Made by a program: the position numbers and the translations under genes
Shown here: positions 7,095 through 14,341 of the stretch, one piece after another
How positions within the stretch are numbered: the stretch's first letter is position 1
Layout of the letters: the number at the start of each line of letters is the position of its first letter
The notes under the pieces: generated by a model
Database searches by the model: none
The model's input: the letters and a program-made list of their open reading frames with translations, nothing else
Told to the model about the DNA's origin: nothing
Origin: Caldithrix sp.
Lineage (GTDB): Bacteria; Zhuqueibacterota; Zhuqueibacteria; Oceanimicrobiales; Oceanimicrobiaceae
NCBI GenBank assembly: GCA_004357015.1
Contig: SMXE01000192.1
Coordinates: 1-18,252, forward strand
Direction: 5' to 3'
DNA: 18,252 nucleotides

Positions 7095-8795
7095 CTATCT
7101 TAGATCCTTGACTCGCAGTTGAATCGTGCTCCGGCCCTTATATTGGTTCTCATCGATCACGTAAACCATCTCGACACTTCTTTCACCGGCTGAAATACGG
7201 TAGAGTTTCTCGCCAAGATTGAACCCGATACAATCCATCACAACGCCGTCCTGCCGTACCTTGAATTTCAGGTGGTTCTTGCCGACAATGCTTGGCGTGC
7301 CCACGATCTGCAGCTCCCGTGACAAGAATGTTGGACGCGCATTCTGCGGACCAAACGGCGCCATTTTCCTGAACAGCTTCAATAAAGTGGCGTCGATTTC
7401 TCTGAACCGCAATTCGGAATCGATGTTCAGCTTTGGCACCAGCATCGCATCACTCAGGTTCTGAGCCGCCACCTGGCTCAACTTTTCACGCAAAAGTGGT
7501 ATCTTGTCCGTTTCGATGCTCAAACCGGCTGCGTACTTGTGGCCGCCAAAACTGAGCATCAAGTCTTCGCAGCTCTTAAGCGCTGCGTAAATATCAAATC
7601 CAGGGATGCTGCGCGCAGAGCCTTTGCCCTCGCCATTATCGGTGGCGATCATGACGGTCGGGCGAAAATATTTCTCCACAATCCGCGACGCCACGATTCC
7701 GATTACACCGGGATGCCATTCATCGCTGTTCAGCACAAAGATGAACTTGCTGGCGGGGTCCCCAGCGCTTTCGACCAGGGCAACCGCATCAATTAGCGTG
7801 GCTTCGTCAATTTCGCGGCGGGTTCGATTTTCGCTTTCCAAAACGGACGCAATATCGCGCGCTACTTCTTCGTCGTCAGTGGTCAGCAGCCTCACTGCGC
7901 GTCCCGCATCTCCCAATCTGCCAGCAGCGTTGATTCTCGGTGCCAGCACGAACACGACCTGTCCGGTGCCTATGTCTCTGTCGGCCAGGCCCGTGATTTT
8001 CACCAGCGACCGCAAACCAACATTTCTCCGCGACAGAGCAAGATCTTTCAGGCCGTGTTTAACCAGCGCCCTGTTCTCATCGACCAGGGGAACAATGTCG
8101 GCTGCGGAGCCGAGCGCCACAAAATACAACAACTCGAAAACAGTCGATTCATCCAACTGCAGATGCCGTTGTAAAGCCTGCAACAACTTAAACGCGACGC
8201 CAACCCCGGCTAATTCCTTGAACGGGTAGGCACAATCCGCCCGTTTCGGGTTCAACACGGCCAGTGCCGGCGGCAATTCCTGACCAGGTTGATGGTGGTC
8301 GCACACGATCACATCCAATCCACATTCGTGCGCGAAGGCGATCTCCTCCACAGCAGTCACCCCAAGGTCCACCGTGATAATGAGACCAAAGCCATCAGCG
8401 CGCGCGTGTTCGATGCCAGTCCGGGAAAGGCCATAGCCTTCCTTTATGCGGTCTGGCACGTAAAAATCGACAGGATGGTTCAGCTTTCTAAAGAACATCA
8501 GCATCATCGAAGTCGATGACGTACCGTCTACATCGTAGTCACCATAGATCAGAATCTTTTCCTTGCTTGCAAGCGCCGTCTGAATTCGCTGCACAGCATC
8601 ATCCATTCCAGCCATTAAGAAGGGATCGTGGAGATGTTCTAATTTGGGGATAAAAAATTGCCGGGCTGCTTCAACATCCTCGATGCCACGGTTTAGCAGC
8701 ACTCTGGCAAGCACCGGTCCTGAATTGAGTTCCTCCGCAAAGCGGCGCACCAACTCCGCATCATGGCCATCACATAACTGCCAGTCTTTTTCCAT
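7095..8795 (-). CDS. recJ: Single-stranded-DNA-specific exonuclease RecJ
   Basis: A 566-aa DHH-superfamily 5'-3' exonuclease acting on single-stranded DNA in recombination and mismatch/base-excision repair. DHH-domain motifs are present in order: YGDYDVDG at 84-91 (motif I metal ligands), TVDLG at 141-145, CDHHQPG at 165-171 (the DHH motif) and GSAADIVPL at 229-237. The DHHA1 part has LAPRINAAGRLGDAGRA, KGSARSIPGFDIYAA near 391-405 and GGHKYAAG at 417-424. The C-terminus ending in QLRVKDLR is the usual OB-fold tail. No key residue is missing. It starts 33 bases after the 3' end of the RNase P RNA gene and ends just before the carboxyltransferase gene. The ATG at 8795 has only a weak GGAA upstream. 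Confidence 0.96.
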   Translation of the reverse strand: MEKDWQLCDGHDAELVRRFAEELNSGPVLARVLLNRGIEDVEAARQFFIPKLEHLHDPFLMAGMDDAVQRIQTALASKEKILIYGDYDVDGTSSTSMMLMFFRKLNHPVDFYVPDRIKEGYGLSRTGIEHARADGFGLIITVDLGVTAVEEIAFAHECGLDVIVCDHHQPGQELPPALAVLNPKRADCAYPFKELAGVGVAFKLLQALQRHLQLDESTVFELLYFVALGSAADIVPLVDENRALVKHGLKDLALSRRNVGLRSLVKITGLADRDIGTGQVVFVLAPRINAAGRLGDAGRAVRLLTTDDEEVARDIASVLESENRTRREIDEATLIDAVALVESAGDPASKFIFVLNSDEWHPGVIGIVASRIVEKYFRPTVMIATDNGEGKGSARSIPGFDIYAALKSCEDLMLSFGGHKYAAGLSIETDKIPLLREKLSQVAAQNLSDAMLVPKLNIDSELRFREIDATLLKLFRKMAPFGPQNARPTFLSRELQIVGTPSIVGKNHLKFKVRQDGVVMDCIGFNLGEKLYRISAGERSVEMVYVIDENQYKGRSTIQLRVKDLR

Positions 8796-8820
8796 CTATT
8801 TCCGTGCTCCCTCCCTCTCT

Positions 8821-8844
8821 CAAAAAATCAATCCAAAGCAGTCC
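8821..8844 (-). terminator. Possible 3' end signal of rnpB (P1 strand plus T-tract)
   Basis: On the minus strand the 3' strand of the 16-bp P1 helix is followed at once by ATTTTTTG. A stable closing helix plus a T-tract could release polymerase. Because P1 closes a ~430-base structure rather than a local hairpin, this is a weaker terminator than a classic one, and some read-through into recJ, 33 bases on, is likely. Confidence 0.35.
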
Positions 8845-9261
8845 GATAAGCCGAATTCTGTCTTTCCGGCAAAAGCCGGAGAGGTGGTCATTTATCTAGC
8901 CCTGTCATTGCTGACAGGGTCAAGCAACCTACCCATTTCGCCATCCTCCGAAAGGAAGATACAGGACGGGCAACCCTGCTACCCGGCTGTCGCCGGATAG
9001 GCGAAACATATTTGGTCTTGCTCCGGACGGGGTTTATCGTACTCCCGACATCTCTGCCGGAAAGGTGAGCTCTTACCTCACCATTTCACCTTTGCCTGTA
9101 TCCGGCCGGCTGTTGCCGGACGGACCATCGGCCGTGTATTTTCTGTGACACTTTCCGTAGGGTCGCCCCTCCTCCGCGTTACGGAGCGTCCTGCCCTGTG
9201 GAGTTCGGACTTTCCTCATGGGGCAATAGCCCCACGCGACCACCTGGACTGCTTTGGATTG
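8829..9261 (-). ncRNA. rnpB: RNase P RNA (bacterial type A)
   Basis: The catalytic RNA of ribonuclease P, which trims the 5' leader of tRNA precursors. Read on the minus strand, the 5' part contains GAGGAAAGTCCGAACTCC, the conserved P4/J3-4 core. The middle has GGTGAAATGGTGAGGTAAGA and GAGCAAGACCAAA. The 3' part has AGATAAATGACC and ACAGAATTCGGCTTAT, all universal bacterial RNase P segments. The ends are set by helix P1: bases 9246-9261 pair perfectly with 8829-8844 over 16 base pairs. A T-tract at 8822-8827 follows and may serve as terminator together with P1. It lies between the zinc-ribbon gene, 41 bases upstream, and recJ. The open frames across this region are spurious. Confidence 0.97.
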
Positions 9262-9302
9262 CCACTTTTTGTAAACGTTTCGACTGAGCTAAAACCATGC
9301 TT

Positions 9303-10028
9303 TCAGCTTGCCACTGCTTCCCTTTTTCGCGTATAAACGAGTATCCGGCCACAGGATTCGCAAAAAATCAGTTGCGTCATCGTTCTAACTTCCAGTTGCT
9401 TCTGCGGTGGAATCGATGAAAAGCAGCTTCCGCACGCGTTATTCATGATTTCCGCGACGACTGAATTGCCAATACCTTTGCGAATTCTTTCGTACTGATA
9501 AAGCACGCGCCGCTCCACCGACTCCGAAATTTCATCCCTCTGCCTGCGGAAGGCTTCGTACTCTTTCTCGGTCGCCTGAATTTTTTCGTTGAGTTCTTTT
9601 TCCGTCTTGTCGAGGTTTTCTTCAAGTGCGGTTATTTCAGGCTCGGCATTCGCCAGTTCCTGTTCAAGGATTTCCTCATCCTCGATAAATTGGAGAACCT
9701 CGTCTTCGACGTCGCTTATTTTGGCATCCACCGCATCGATTTCTGTGGTTATTGCATCGTACTCGCGGTTAGAGGTGACGGCATAGAGCTGCTCGCGATA
9801 TTTCTTGGCTTTTTCCTGAAAGTCTTGGAGCTCAACCTCGCCAAGCGCTTTTGTCTTCTTAATCTCAGTGAGTTCGTTGCGCTGCGAACCATAGGTTTCT
9901 TTGGCCGCGTTCAACTCATTTCGCAACTTCCCGACCTGTTGCGGTAAATCCCCTTTCAGTGCTTCGAGTGCCTGTAGCTCTTTGTCGACTTTTTGAAGGT
10001 CCACCAATCCTGTCAAGTTACCTTTCAA
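9303..10028 (-). CDS. Coiled-coil C4 zinc-ribbon protein (CdsZ/FlgZ-like, COG1579)
   Basis: A 241-aa protein, residues ~5-185 being a long heptad-rich coiled-coil hairpin (ELQALEALKGDLPQQVGKL and further Glu/Lys-rich repeats). It ends in a zinc ribbon with two CxxC pairs, CGSC near 200 and CESC near 224. The conserved ATSxREYDAI-type turn appears as AVTSNREYDAITTEID. The family includes H. pylori HP0958 (FlgZ), which affects flagellar transcript turnover, and broadly distributed homologues proposed to bind nucleic acid. In many bacteria it neighbours Nif3 or rnpB genes, and rnpB follows directly here. The start is a TTG at 10028 preceded by GGAGG nine bases upstream. Cytoplasmic; the exact role in this organism is unknown. 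Confidence 0.88.
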   Translation of the reverse strand: MKGNLTGLVDLQKVDKELQALEALKGDLPQQVGKLRNELNAAKETYGSQRNELTEIKKTKALGEVELQDFQEKAKKYREQLYAVTSNREYDAITTEIDAVDAKISDVEDEVLQFIEDEEILEQELANAEPEITALEENLDKTEKELNEKIQATEKEYEAFRRQRDEISESVERRVLYQYERIRKGIGNSVVAEIMNNACGSCFSSIPPQKQLEVRTMTQLIFCESCGRILVYTRKREAVAS

Positions 10029-10089
10029 TTTTTGCTACCTCCAAACTATTGTTTTATGTAACATTTTATTTACAATCGGCCAAAAATAA

Positions 10090-10117
10090 AAAATGCACCA
10101 AAATTATGGTGCATTTT
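10090..10117 (-). terminator. Rho-independent terminator upstream of the zinc-ribbon gene
   Basis: Perfect 10-bp inverted repeat AAAATGCACC / GGTGCATTTT around an 8-base loop. On the minus strand it is followed by TTTTTTATTTTT. It lies 189 bases beyond the exbD stop and 61 bases before the zinc-ribbon start. It can end transcripts of the TonB operon or of a short RNA initiated at about 10250. Confidence 0.8.
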
Positions 10118-10256
10118 CAGATGTTTGCAGCTTCGTGTCTGAATTTGTGATTTTAAATACAGTCAGTCTTTCCGGTATTAAGCAGAGGATTCTCGTCATT
10201 AGCACTTCAAGTTTAGGTTCATCCCTATTGTCTCTATTTGACAAAAACAAAGCGTT

Positions 10257-10287
10257 CAAATATATTAATCCGGTCTCAAAAATGCAA
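10257..10287 (-). promoter_or_regulatory. Bacteroidetes-type promoter candidate
   Basis: On the minus strand TATATTTG (10257-10264) matches the -7 consensus TAnnTTTG, and TTG (10285-10287) lies exactly 20 bases upstream, the spacing expected for the -33 element. It lies just past the exbD stop. It would start RNA near 10250, about 130 bases ahead of the terminator hairpin at 10090-10117. There is no reading frame of note between the two. Confidence 0.4.
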
Positions 10288-10305
10288 GGCTTTTGTCAAC
10301 CGTTC

Positions 10306-10710
10306 CTACTGGTCATCCAGCTTGGTGCCAATCACCAACTTCTTCACGCCGCTTCGCTTGGCAATATCCATCACACGCACAACGATGCCGTGCGACACAT
10401 CCTGATCAGCCTTGAGTATCAGAGCGCCATCTTCCATGTCAGGCAAGACAGCTTTGAGCTTCGCTTCCAGATTCTCGGTGTTCACTTCGTCACGGTTCAG
10501 GAACATCTTGCCATCTTTGTCCACGAACAGCGTGTAATCCTTTTGCTCGACGATAGCAGCGCTCTGCGCGTGTGGTAACTCAAGCTTGATGCCCGGCTGC
10601 TCCAGAAAAGTGGATGACACCATAAAAAAGATGAGCAGCAAGAACATCACGTCGATCAACGACGTGATATTGATCATCGGTTTGCGCTTTTGTTTCTTCT
10701 TAAACTGCAT
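10306..10710 (-). CDS. exbD: Biopolymer transport protein ExbD/TolR family
   Basis: A 134-aa inner-membrane protein: a basic cytoplasmic N-terminus (KKKQKRKP), one transmembrane helix near residues 13-35 and a periplasmic domain. Asp20 in INITSLIDVMFLLLIFF is the conserved proton-pathway aspartate of ExbD/TolR. Together with ExbB it converts proton-motive force into movement of TonB. The ATG lies inside the end of exbB (11-base overlap) and has AAGGTGG upstream, so translation is coupled. It is the last gene of the run. TolR is the alternative name, but the TonB-domain protein two genes upstream favours ExbD. Confidence 0.93.
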   Translation of the reverse strand: MQFKKKQKRKPMINITSLIDVMFLLLIFFMVSSTFLEQPGIKLELPHAQSAAIVEQKDYTLFVDKDGKMFLNRDEVNTENLEAKLKAVLPDMEDGALILKADQDVSHGIVVRVMDIAKRSGVKKLVIGTKLDDQ

Positions 10711-11344
10711 CTGCTTCCACCTTACTGTTGGTCTGAAAAGATGCGACTTTCTTCAAGAGCATGGAAGAGTACTTCTCGATTTCCAGAATATGCCCTTCCG
10801 CTTTGTCGATGAAATAGTTGTAAACTACAACCGCCGGAATACCGATGGAAAGCCCAACAATAGTCGTGATGAGTGCTTCGGAAATGCCACCGGACAGCGC
10901 CGTCGCCTGCCCCACGCCGACAGCGGCGATGACATTAAACACCTTCAAAATGCCGACCACCGTGCCCAGCAGACCGAGCAAAGGCGAAATACCGGCAATG
11001 GTTTCGAGAATCACCAGGCCGCGCTCCAGCGTATGCACCTCCTGCCTGCCCTGGTCGTTAAGGGCTTCCTTGATCTCATCCTTGGGCATATCGCGGCTTT
11101 CCAGGCCCACCCTGATAACATTCGCGAACGGCCCTTCGTGTCTGTCACAAATCGAAAGCGCCAGGCTGATATCGTCACTGCCCTTTATGTCGTCCAGAAT
11201 GTTAACGATTTCCGGGATGATCACGCTTTTCCGGCGTAACGCCAGCGCCTTTTCGACGACAATGGCGAGACCGAGCACCGAACAAAGCATCAACGGGTAA
11301 ATGACAAATCCGCCCTTTTGGAAAAACTCAAGTACTTGCTCCAT
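10700..11344 (-). CDS. exbB: MotA/TolQ/ExbB proton channel family protein
   Basis: A 214-aa inner-membrane protein with three membrane segments: near residues 11-31 (GFVIYPLMLCSVLGLAIVVE), 112-137 (ILETIAGISPLLGLLGTVVG) and 152-175 (ISEALITTIVGLSIGIPAVV). The segment PLLGLLGTVVGILKVF followed by the T/S-rich third helix is the hallmark of the family. It forms the pentameric channel around an ExbD dimer. A good GAGG site stands before the ATG at 11344. It follows the tonB-like gene by 20 bases and overlaps exbD by 11 bases, so the three form one operon. Confidence 0.93.
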   Translation of the reverse strand: MEQVLEFFQKGGFVIYPLMLCSVLGLAIVVEKALALRRKSVIIPEIVNILDDIKGSDDISLALSICDRHEGPFANVIRVGLESRDMPKDEIKEALNDQGRQEVHTLERGLVILETIAGISPLLGLLGTVVGILKVFNVIAAVGVGQATALSGGISEALITTIVGLSIGIPAVVVYNYFIDKAEGHILEIEKYSSMLLKKVASFQTNSKVEADAV

Positions 11345-11364
11345 CTGTATTCCTCTCTGACTGA

Positions 11365-12261
11365 TTAGTTTCGCTGTATAAAATAAGAGAACCTCGCTGT
11401 CACCTCGAGATATTCCTCCGGAAAGCCGGCGGGCAGGTGTGCAAACGGCGTCGAAACTTCGATGGCACGATAACTCGTCTCCATCAACGTCTTGTGTCCG
11501 TTGTATTCCAAGACTTCCAGGTGATTCAGCCTGCCATCCGGGTAAATCCTAAAACGCAGCAACGTTTGTCCGTCGATCATACCGAGCCTGGTAAAAGCCG
11601 CCGGCGGGAAAATATTGCCTTCGACCTTCCGTTTCAGCGCCAGCATATAGGGCGCAAAGTCCCAGTTATAGGTATTGAAAGACATCGGGCCCATGTCCGG
11701 CACGCGAGAATTCTGATGGTCGTACCGTACTCGCGGCCTGGTTTCCGGTGAGCCTGGCGTCCTGTCACTTTCGGATTTGGTCAAATAGTCACGCTTGAAC
11801 TCGCTGGCCGACCTCTGCGCATAGAGATCCCCTTTGTCTGACGACTCATCATCCTGCTGATCTTTGCGTTTCTCCGGGTTCTCGGCCTGGTTCGGTCGGC
11901 CGTTCTCTCCTTGCGGCCCCTGCGGAATGGGTAGCTCAGGCACGTTGAAGTCGCCGCGGGCAAACGGGGCGCCAATATCCACATTCGGATCGATCTCGGA
12001 ATTTCGGGCAAGCGCATTTTTGTCCGACAGGTAGTCGGCGTTTTCTTGCTCCTCGACCGTCTTCGCGTCGTCCGGCGTTTCAATAACCTGGCGTGGTCGT
12101 TTGATATCCTGCAACTCAAACACCAGCGGGTTTGTGTCAAGCAATTCCCTCTCCACTGCGGATGCAAACAAATCGAACCTTATCGCACTCACCCATAAAA
12201 AGAACATCATCACATGTAGCAAGATAGATGCGATGACGGCCTTTGCTCTTACTTTCTTCAC
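11365..12261 (-). CDS. TonB-family energy transducer
   Basis: A 298-aa protein with a short basic N-terminus, a membrane anchor near residues 8-27 (VIASILLHVMMFFLWVSAIR), a long polar periplasmic linker (~60-195) and a TonB-like C-terminal domain. The latter includes LKRKVEGNIFPPAAF and LLRFRIYPDGRLNHLEVLEY near 207-255. The linker is acidic/polar with scattered prolines instead of the long Pro-Glu/Pro-Lys stretch of enterobacterial TonB. The DIKRPRQVIETPDDA and ADYLSDKNALA stretches are typical of FCB-group TonB proteins. It transmits energy from ExbB/ExbD to outer-membrane receptors; no receptor gene is visible in the window. The start is a GTG at 12261 with a weak AAGAG site, 9 bases after the MBL hydrolase stop. 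Confidence 0.85.
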   Translation of the reverse strand: MKKVRAKAVIASILLHVMMFFLWVSAIRFDLFASAVERELLDTNPLVFELQDIKRPRQVIETPDDAKTVEEQENADYLSDKNALARNSEIDPNVDIGAPFARGDFNVPELPIPQGPQGENGRPNQAENPEKRKDQQDDESSDKGDLYAQRSASEFKRDYLTKSESDRTPGSPETRPRVRYDHQNSRVPDMGPMSFNTYNWDFAPYMLALKRKVEGNIFPPAAFTRLGMIDGQTLLRFRIYPDGRLNHLEVLEYNGHKTLMETSYRAIEVSTPFAHLPAGFPEEYLEVTARFSYFIQRN

Positions 12262-12270
12262 ACTATACTC

Positions 12271-13023
12271 TTAGATTTGTACATGCATCAGGTCTCTGGC
12301 AATTTCAACTGACCCAGAAAACTGCTCTTCTACACCAGTCATAATTCTTTCTGCCTGCACCGGCGGGTAAATATGGGTCAAAATCAGTCTTTTCACTTCC
12401 GCCATCGCCGCAATCCTTCCGGCCTCGCTTGGTGTCAGATGACCTGTCACTTTTTCTCCGTCCGGAAACGAACATTCAAGCAGCAAAACATCAGCGTTTT
12501 TTGCTAACTCAAGCACCCCGGCACAAACGTCTGTATCGCCGGAATAAGCGAACACCCTGCCGTCCATTTCAAACCGATAGCCAATTGCGTTTTGCGAGTG
12601 CTGCATCAACCTTGACACAACCTTGAACGAAGCGAGGGTTAGTTCCGTTTCGTCTAACTCCTTTATTTCAATCTCATAGGCAACGTCGAGCATGCCGGAA
12701 CCAAACACATCCACAAATTTGTCCAAAAATGCGTGAAACCCGACGGGGCCAAAAATCTCCAGTTTGCGGGTGCGAGTGTAGCCGGGCGTATGTTTTGTCG
12801 CAAACAAGAACGGAACCAGATCTATCGTGTGGTCCGGGTGCAGATGCGTATAAAACAGGCGATCGATCTCTTTGTAAGAAACCCCTGCCTGCAGACACTT
12901 CAGCAGCGTGCCAGTACCGCCGTCCAGAAGGTTGTACTGAGCACCGGTTTTCAGCACATACCCGGAGGGCCCGCGACTGGCCTCAAGAGCGGCTGTACCG
13001 CTGCCGACGATTGTCAACTCCAT
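12271..13023 (-). CDS. MBL-fold hydrolase, ribonuclease Z-like
   Basis: A 250-aa metallo-beta-lactamase-fold protein of the RNase Z/ElaC-like branch. Metal-site motifs are FYTHLHPDHTIDLVPF near residues 57-72 (HxHxDH), SGDTD near 160 and GHLTPSEAG near 194, with LTHIYP near 215. The family includes tRNA 3' processing endonuclease, phosphodiesterases and arylsulfatase-like enzymes. A clear exosite arm of tRNase Z is not evident at this length, so a small-molecule phosphodiesterase is equally possible. The start ATG lies inside the last codons of the GalU-like gene (10-base overlap), so the two are translationally coupled. Confidence 0.85.
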   Translation of the reverse strand: MELTIVGSGTAALEASRGPSGYVLKTGAQYNLLDGGTGTLLKCLQAGVSYKEIDRLFYTHLHPDHTIDLVPFLFATKHTPGYTRTRKLEIFGPVGFHAFLDKFVDVFGSGMLDVAYEIEIKELDETELTLASFKVVSRLMQHSQNAIGYRFEMDGRVFAYSGDTDVCAGVLELAKNADVLLLECSFPDGEKVTGHLTPSEAGRIAAMAEVKRLILTHIYPPVQAERIMTGVEEQFSGSVEIARDLMHVQI

Positions 13024-13856
13024 GGAATCTCGTTCTGCCAGAAAAATTCATTCGCGGCCCTGTAGCCTCGCCAGTTGCCACAATCGAATAATACGCCGTC
13101 CAATTCAACACCGAGTACATGTTTCCTTTCGATCAACCTTTTCAGGATGGGCACTTCATCCTTATTAGCCAGTTCGCTTGCCACGATGGCGTCCGCCTCT
13201 TCAAAAAACTCAGGGCCAAGCAAATATCTCCCGCACATCCTGACAACTTTTACTGCGCCGTCCAATAGAAACGCTCCTGCCGACTTATCCGCCAATCCGA
13301 TCACTTCATGTTTTCTACCGCCAAGCGCTCTTAGTTGCACACGGCCGCTGTTGCCAAACATCTGCGCGTTCTCTTTTGTCACCTCAATCAACCCCAAAAT
13401 AGCGTGTCCGTCCCGCCCCGCGGCCATGATCTGCTGACATGACGTTCGCGCACCCCAAAACACATTGTCCGGCATCAAAAGAAAGAATCTCTCATCTTCA
13501 AGATGTCTCTTAGACCTCACAATTGCATCCACGATTCCCAGAGGAAATGGCTGTTCGAGAAAGTGTATCGTGAACGTTCGTCTCTGCTCGCATTGTTGCA
13601 CTCCGGGAAAACAGGCGTCATTCTCTCTGTCCAACCCGTAATAAAAATCTTGAATCCCCTTCTTTCTCTCGTGATTTATGACAATGAAGATTTCCTCGAC
13701 GCCGGCTGAGAGCGCCTCGCACACGGCGTAATGAATCATCGGCAGCTTGCCCACAGGCAATAACTCCTTCGGCACGGCAAGCGTTGCAGGCTGCATTCGG
13801 GTGCCAAGACCGGCCGCCGGGATAAGCGCTTTGCGAACACGTTGGCTATTATACAT
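13014..13856 (-). CDS. GalU-like sugar-phosphate nucleotidyltransferase
   Basis: A 280-aa protein of the UTP:glucose-1-phosphate uridylyltransferase family, close to the usual ~290-300 aa. It has KALIPAAGLGTRMQPATLAV with PKELLPVGKLPMIHY near residues 9-43, LLMPDN near 125, GRYLLGPEFF near 214 and DCGNWRGYRAANEFF near 258-273. Two signature spots deviate from GalU: the lysine of the PATKA segment is replaced (PATLA), and the GLGHA-type loop reads PLGIVDA. The base or sugar it uses may therefore differ from UDP-glucose synthesis. The ATG at 13856 lacks a clear ribosome site and stands 25 bases after the cutA stop; the 3' end overlaps the MBL gene by 10 bases. Confidence 0.8.
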   Translation of the reverse strand: MYNSQRVRKALIPAAGLGTRMQPATLAVPKELLPVGKLPMIHYAVCEALSAGVEEIFIVINHERKKGIQDFYYGLDRENDACFPGVQQCEQRRTFTIHFLEQPFPLGIVDAIVRSKRHLEDERFFLLMPDNVFWGARTSCQQIMAAGRDGHAILGLIEVTKENAQMFGNSGRVQLRALGGRKHEVIGLADKSAGAFLLDGAVKVVRMCGRYLLGPEFFEEADAIVASELANKDEVPILKRLIERKHVLGVELDGVLFDCGNWRGYRAANEFFWQNEIPWS

Positions 13857-13881
13857 AGATGAGCGCAGCGGTATTCCTTCC

Positions 13882-14205
13882 TCACTCCCTGCTGGCTTCC
13901 TCGTTCAGCCAGGAGAGATAGTCCTCCGATCCACCAACAATTGGCAAAGCGATGATTTCCGGCACCTCGTAACTGTGAATCTCTTCGACCATTTCCACCA
14001 AATGACAGAGATTCTTCCGTGTGGTCTTGATGATCAGCAAGACTTCGCTCTCGTCACAGATTTCTCCCCGCCAACTAAAAATAGATCGCACGCCAGGGAT
14101 AATATTCGCGCACGCGGCCAGTTTCTCCTCAACCAGTCGGCCGGCAATCTGTGATGCTTCTTCCTGAGAGGCCGCAGTTACCAAAACGACAATTTCATGA
14201 GCCAT
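13882..14205 (-). CDS. cutA: CutA1 divalent-cation tolerance protein
   Basis: A 107-aa protein of the CutA1 family, a small cytoplasmic trimer with ferredoxin-like fold linked to copper/divalent cation tolerance. Visible hallmarks are VTAASQEEASQIAGRLVEEK, LAACANIIPGVRSIFSWRGE (the conserved ACxNI and SxYxWxGxI regions), VLLIIKTT and EVPEIIALPIVGGSEDYLSWL, which is the classic CutA1 tail. The ATG at 14205 (MAHEIVVL) is preferred because homologues begin at this strand; a TTG 42 bases upstream is the longer alternative. It is the first gene of the run to GalU, MBL and TonB, with the promoter candidate at 14245-14276 just ahead. Confidence 0.92.
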   Translation of the reverse strand: MAHEIVVLVTAASQEEASQIAGRLVEEKLAACANIIPGVRSIFSWRGEICDESEVLLIIKTTRKNLCHLVEMVEEIHSYEVPEIIALPIVGGSEDYLSWLNEEASRE

Positions 14206-14244
14206 GTCGGTTCCACATATCCTTACTTGGTGATTTAAATTATC

Positions 14245-14276
14245 CAAATATAATCATCAACATGGTCTAAAGCAAA
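14245..14276 (-). promoter_or_regulatory. Bacteroidetes-type promoter candidate for cutA run
   Basis: On the minus strand TTTG (14273-14276), a 20-base spacer and TATATTTG (14245-14252) match the -33/-7 consensus TTTG-N19-21-TAnnTTTG exactly. Transcription would begin near 14238, about 33 bases before the cutA ATG. The TTTG uses the end of the T-tract of the preceding porV-like terminator, so the two signals overlap. Confidence 0.5.
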
Positions 14277-14303
14277 AAAAAATCAGCACCACCGGCACTG
14301 ATT
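14272..14303 (-). terminator. Rho-independent terminator of the PorV-like gene
   Basis: On the minus strand a 10-bp stem with 3-base loop (AATCAGTGCC / GGTGCTGATT, with two G-T pairs) is followed by a run of nine T. It lies about 38 bases after the stop of the PorV-like gene. Confidence 0.8.
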
Positions 14304-14341
14304 AGCAATATACTTTTGTTAAAAATTCGCAGGAAACGCGG

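Noticed and set aside
8644..9336. Plus-strand open frames over the RNase P region
   Set aside because: They lie on the RNase P RNA gene and the recJ/zinc-ribbon ends, and show no protein-like sequence; the RNA signatures explain the region.
14206..14247. Longer N-terminus of CutA starting at TTG 14247
   Set aside because: CutA1 homologues begin at the MAHEIVVL strand; the extra 14 residues are not family-like, and the predicted transcription start leaves little leader for the longer form.
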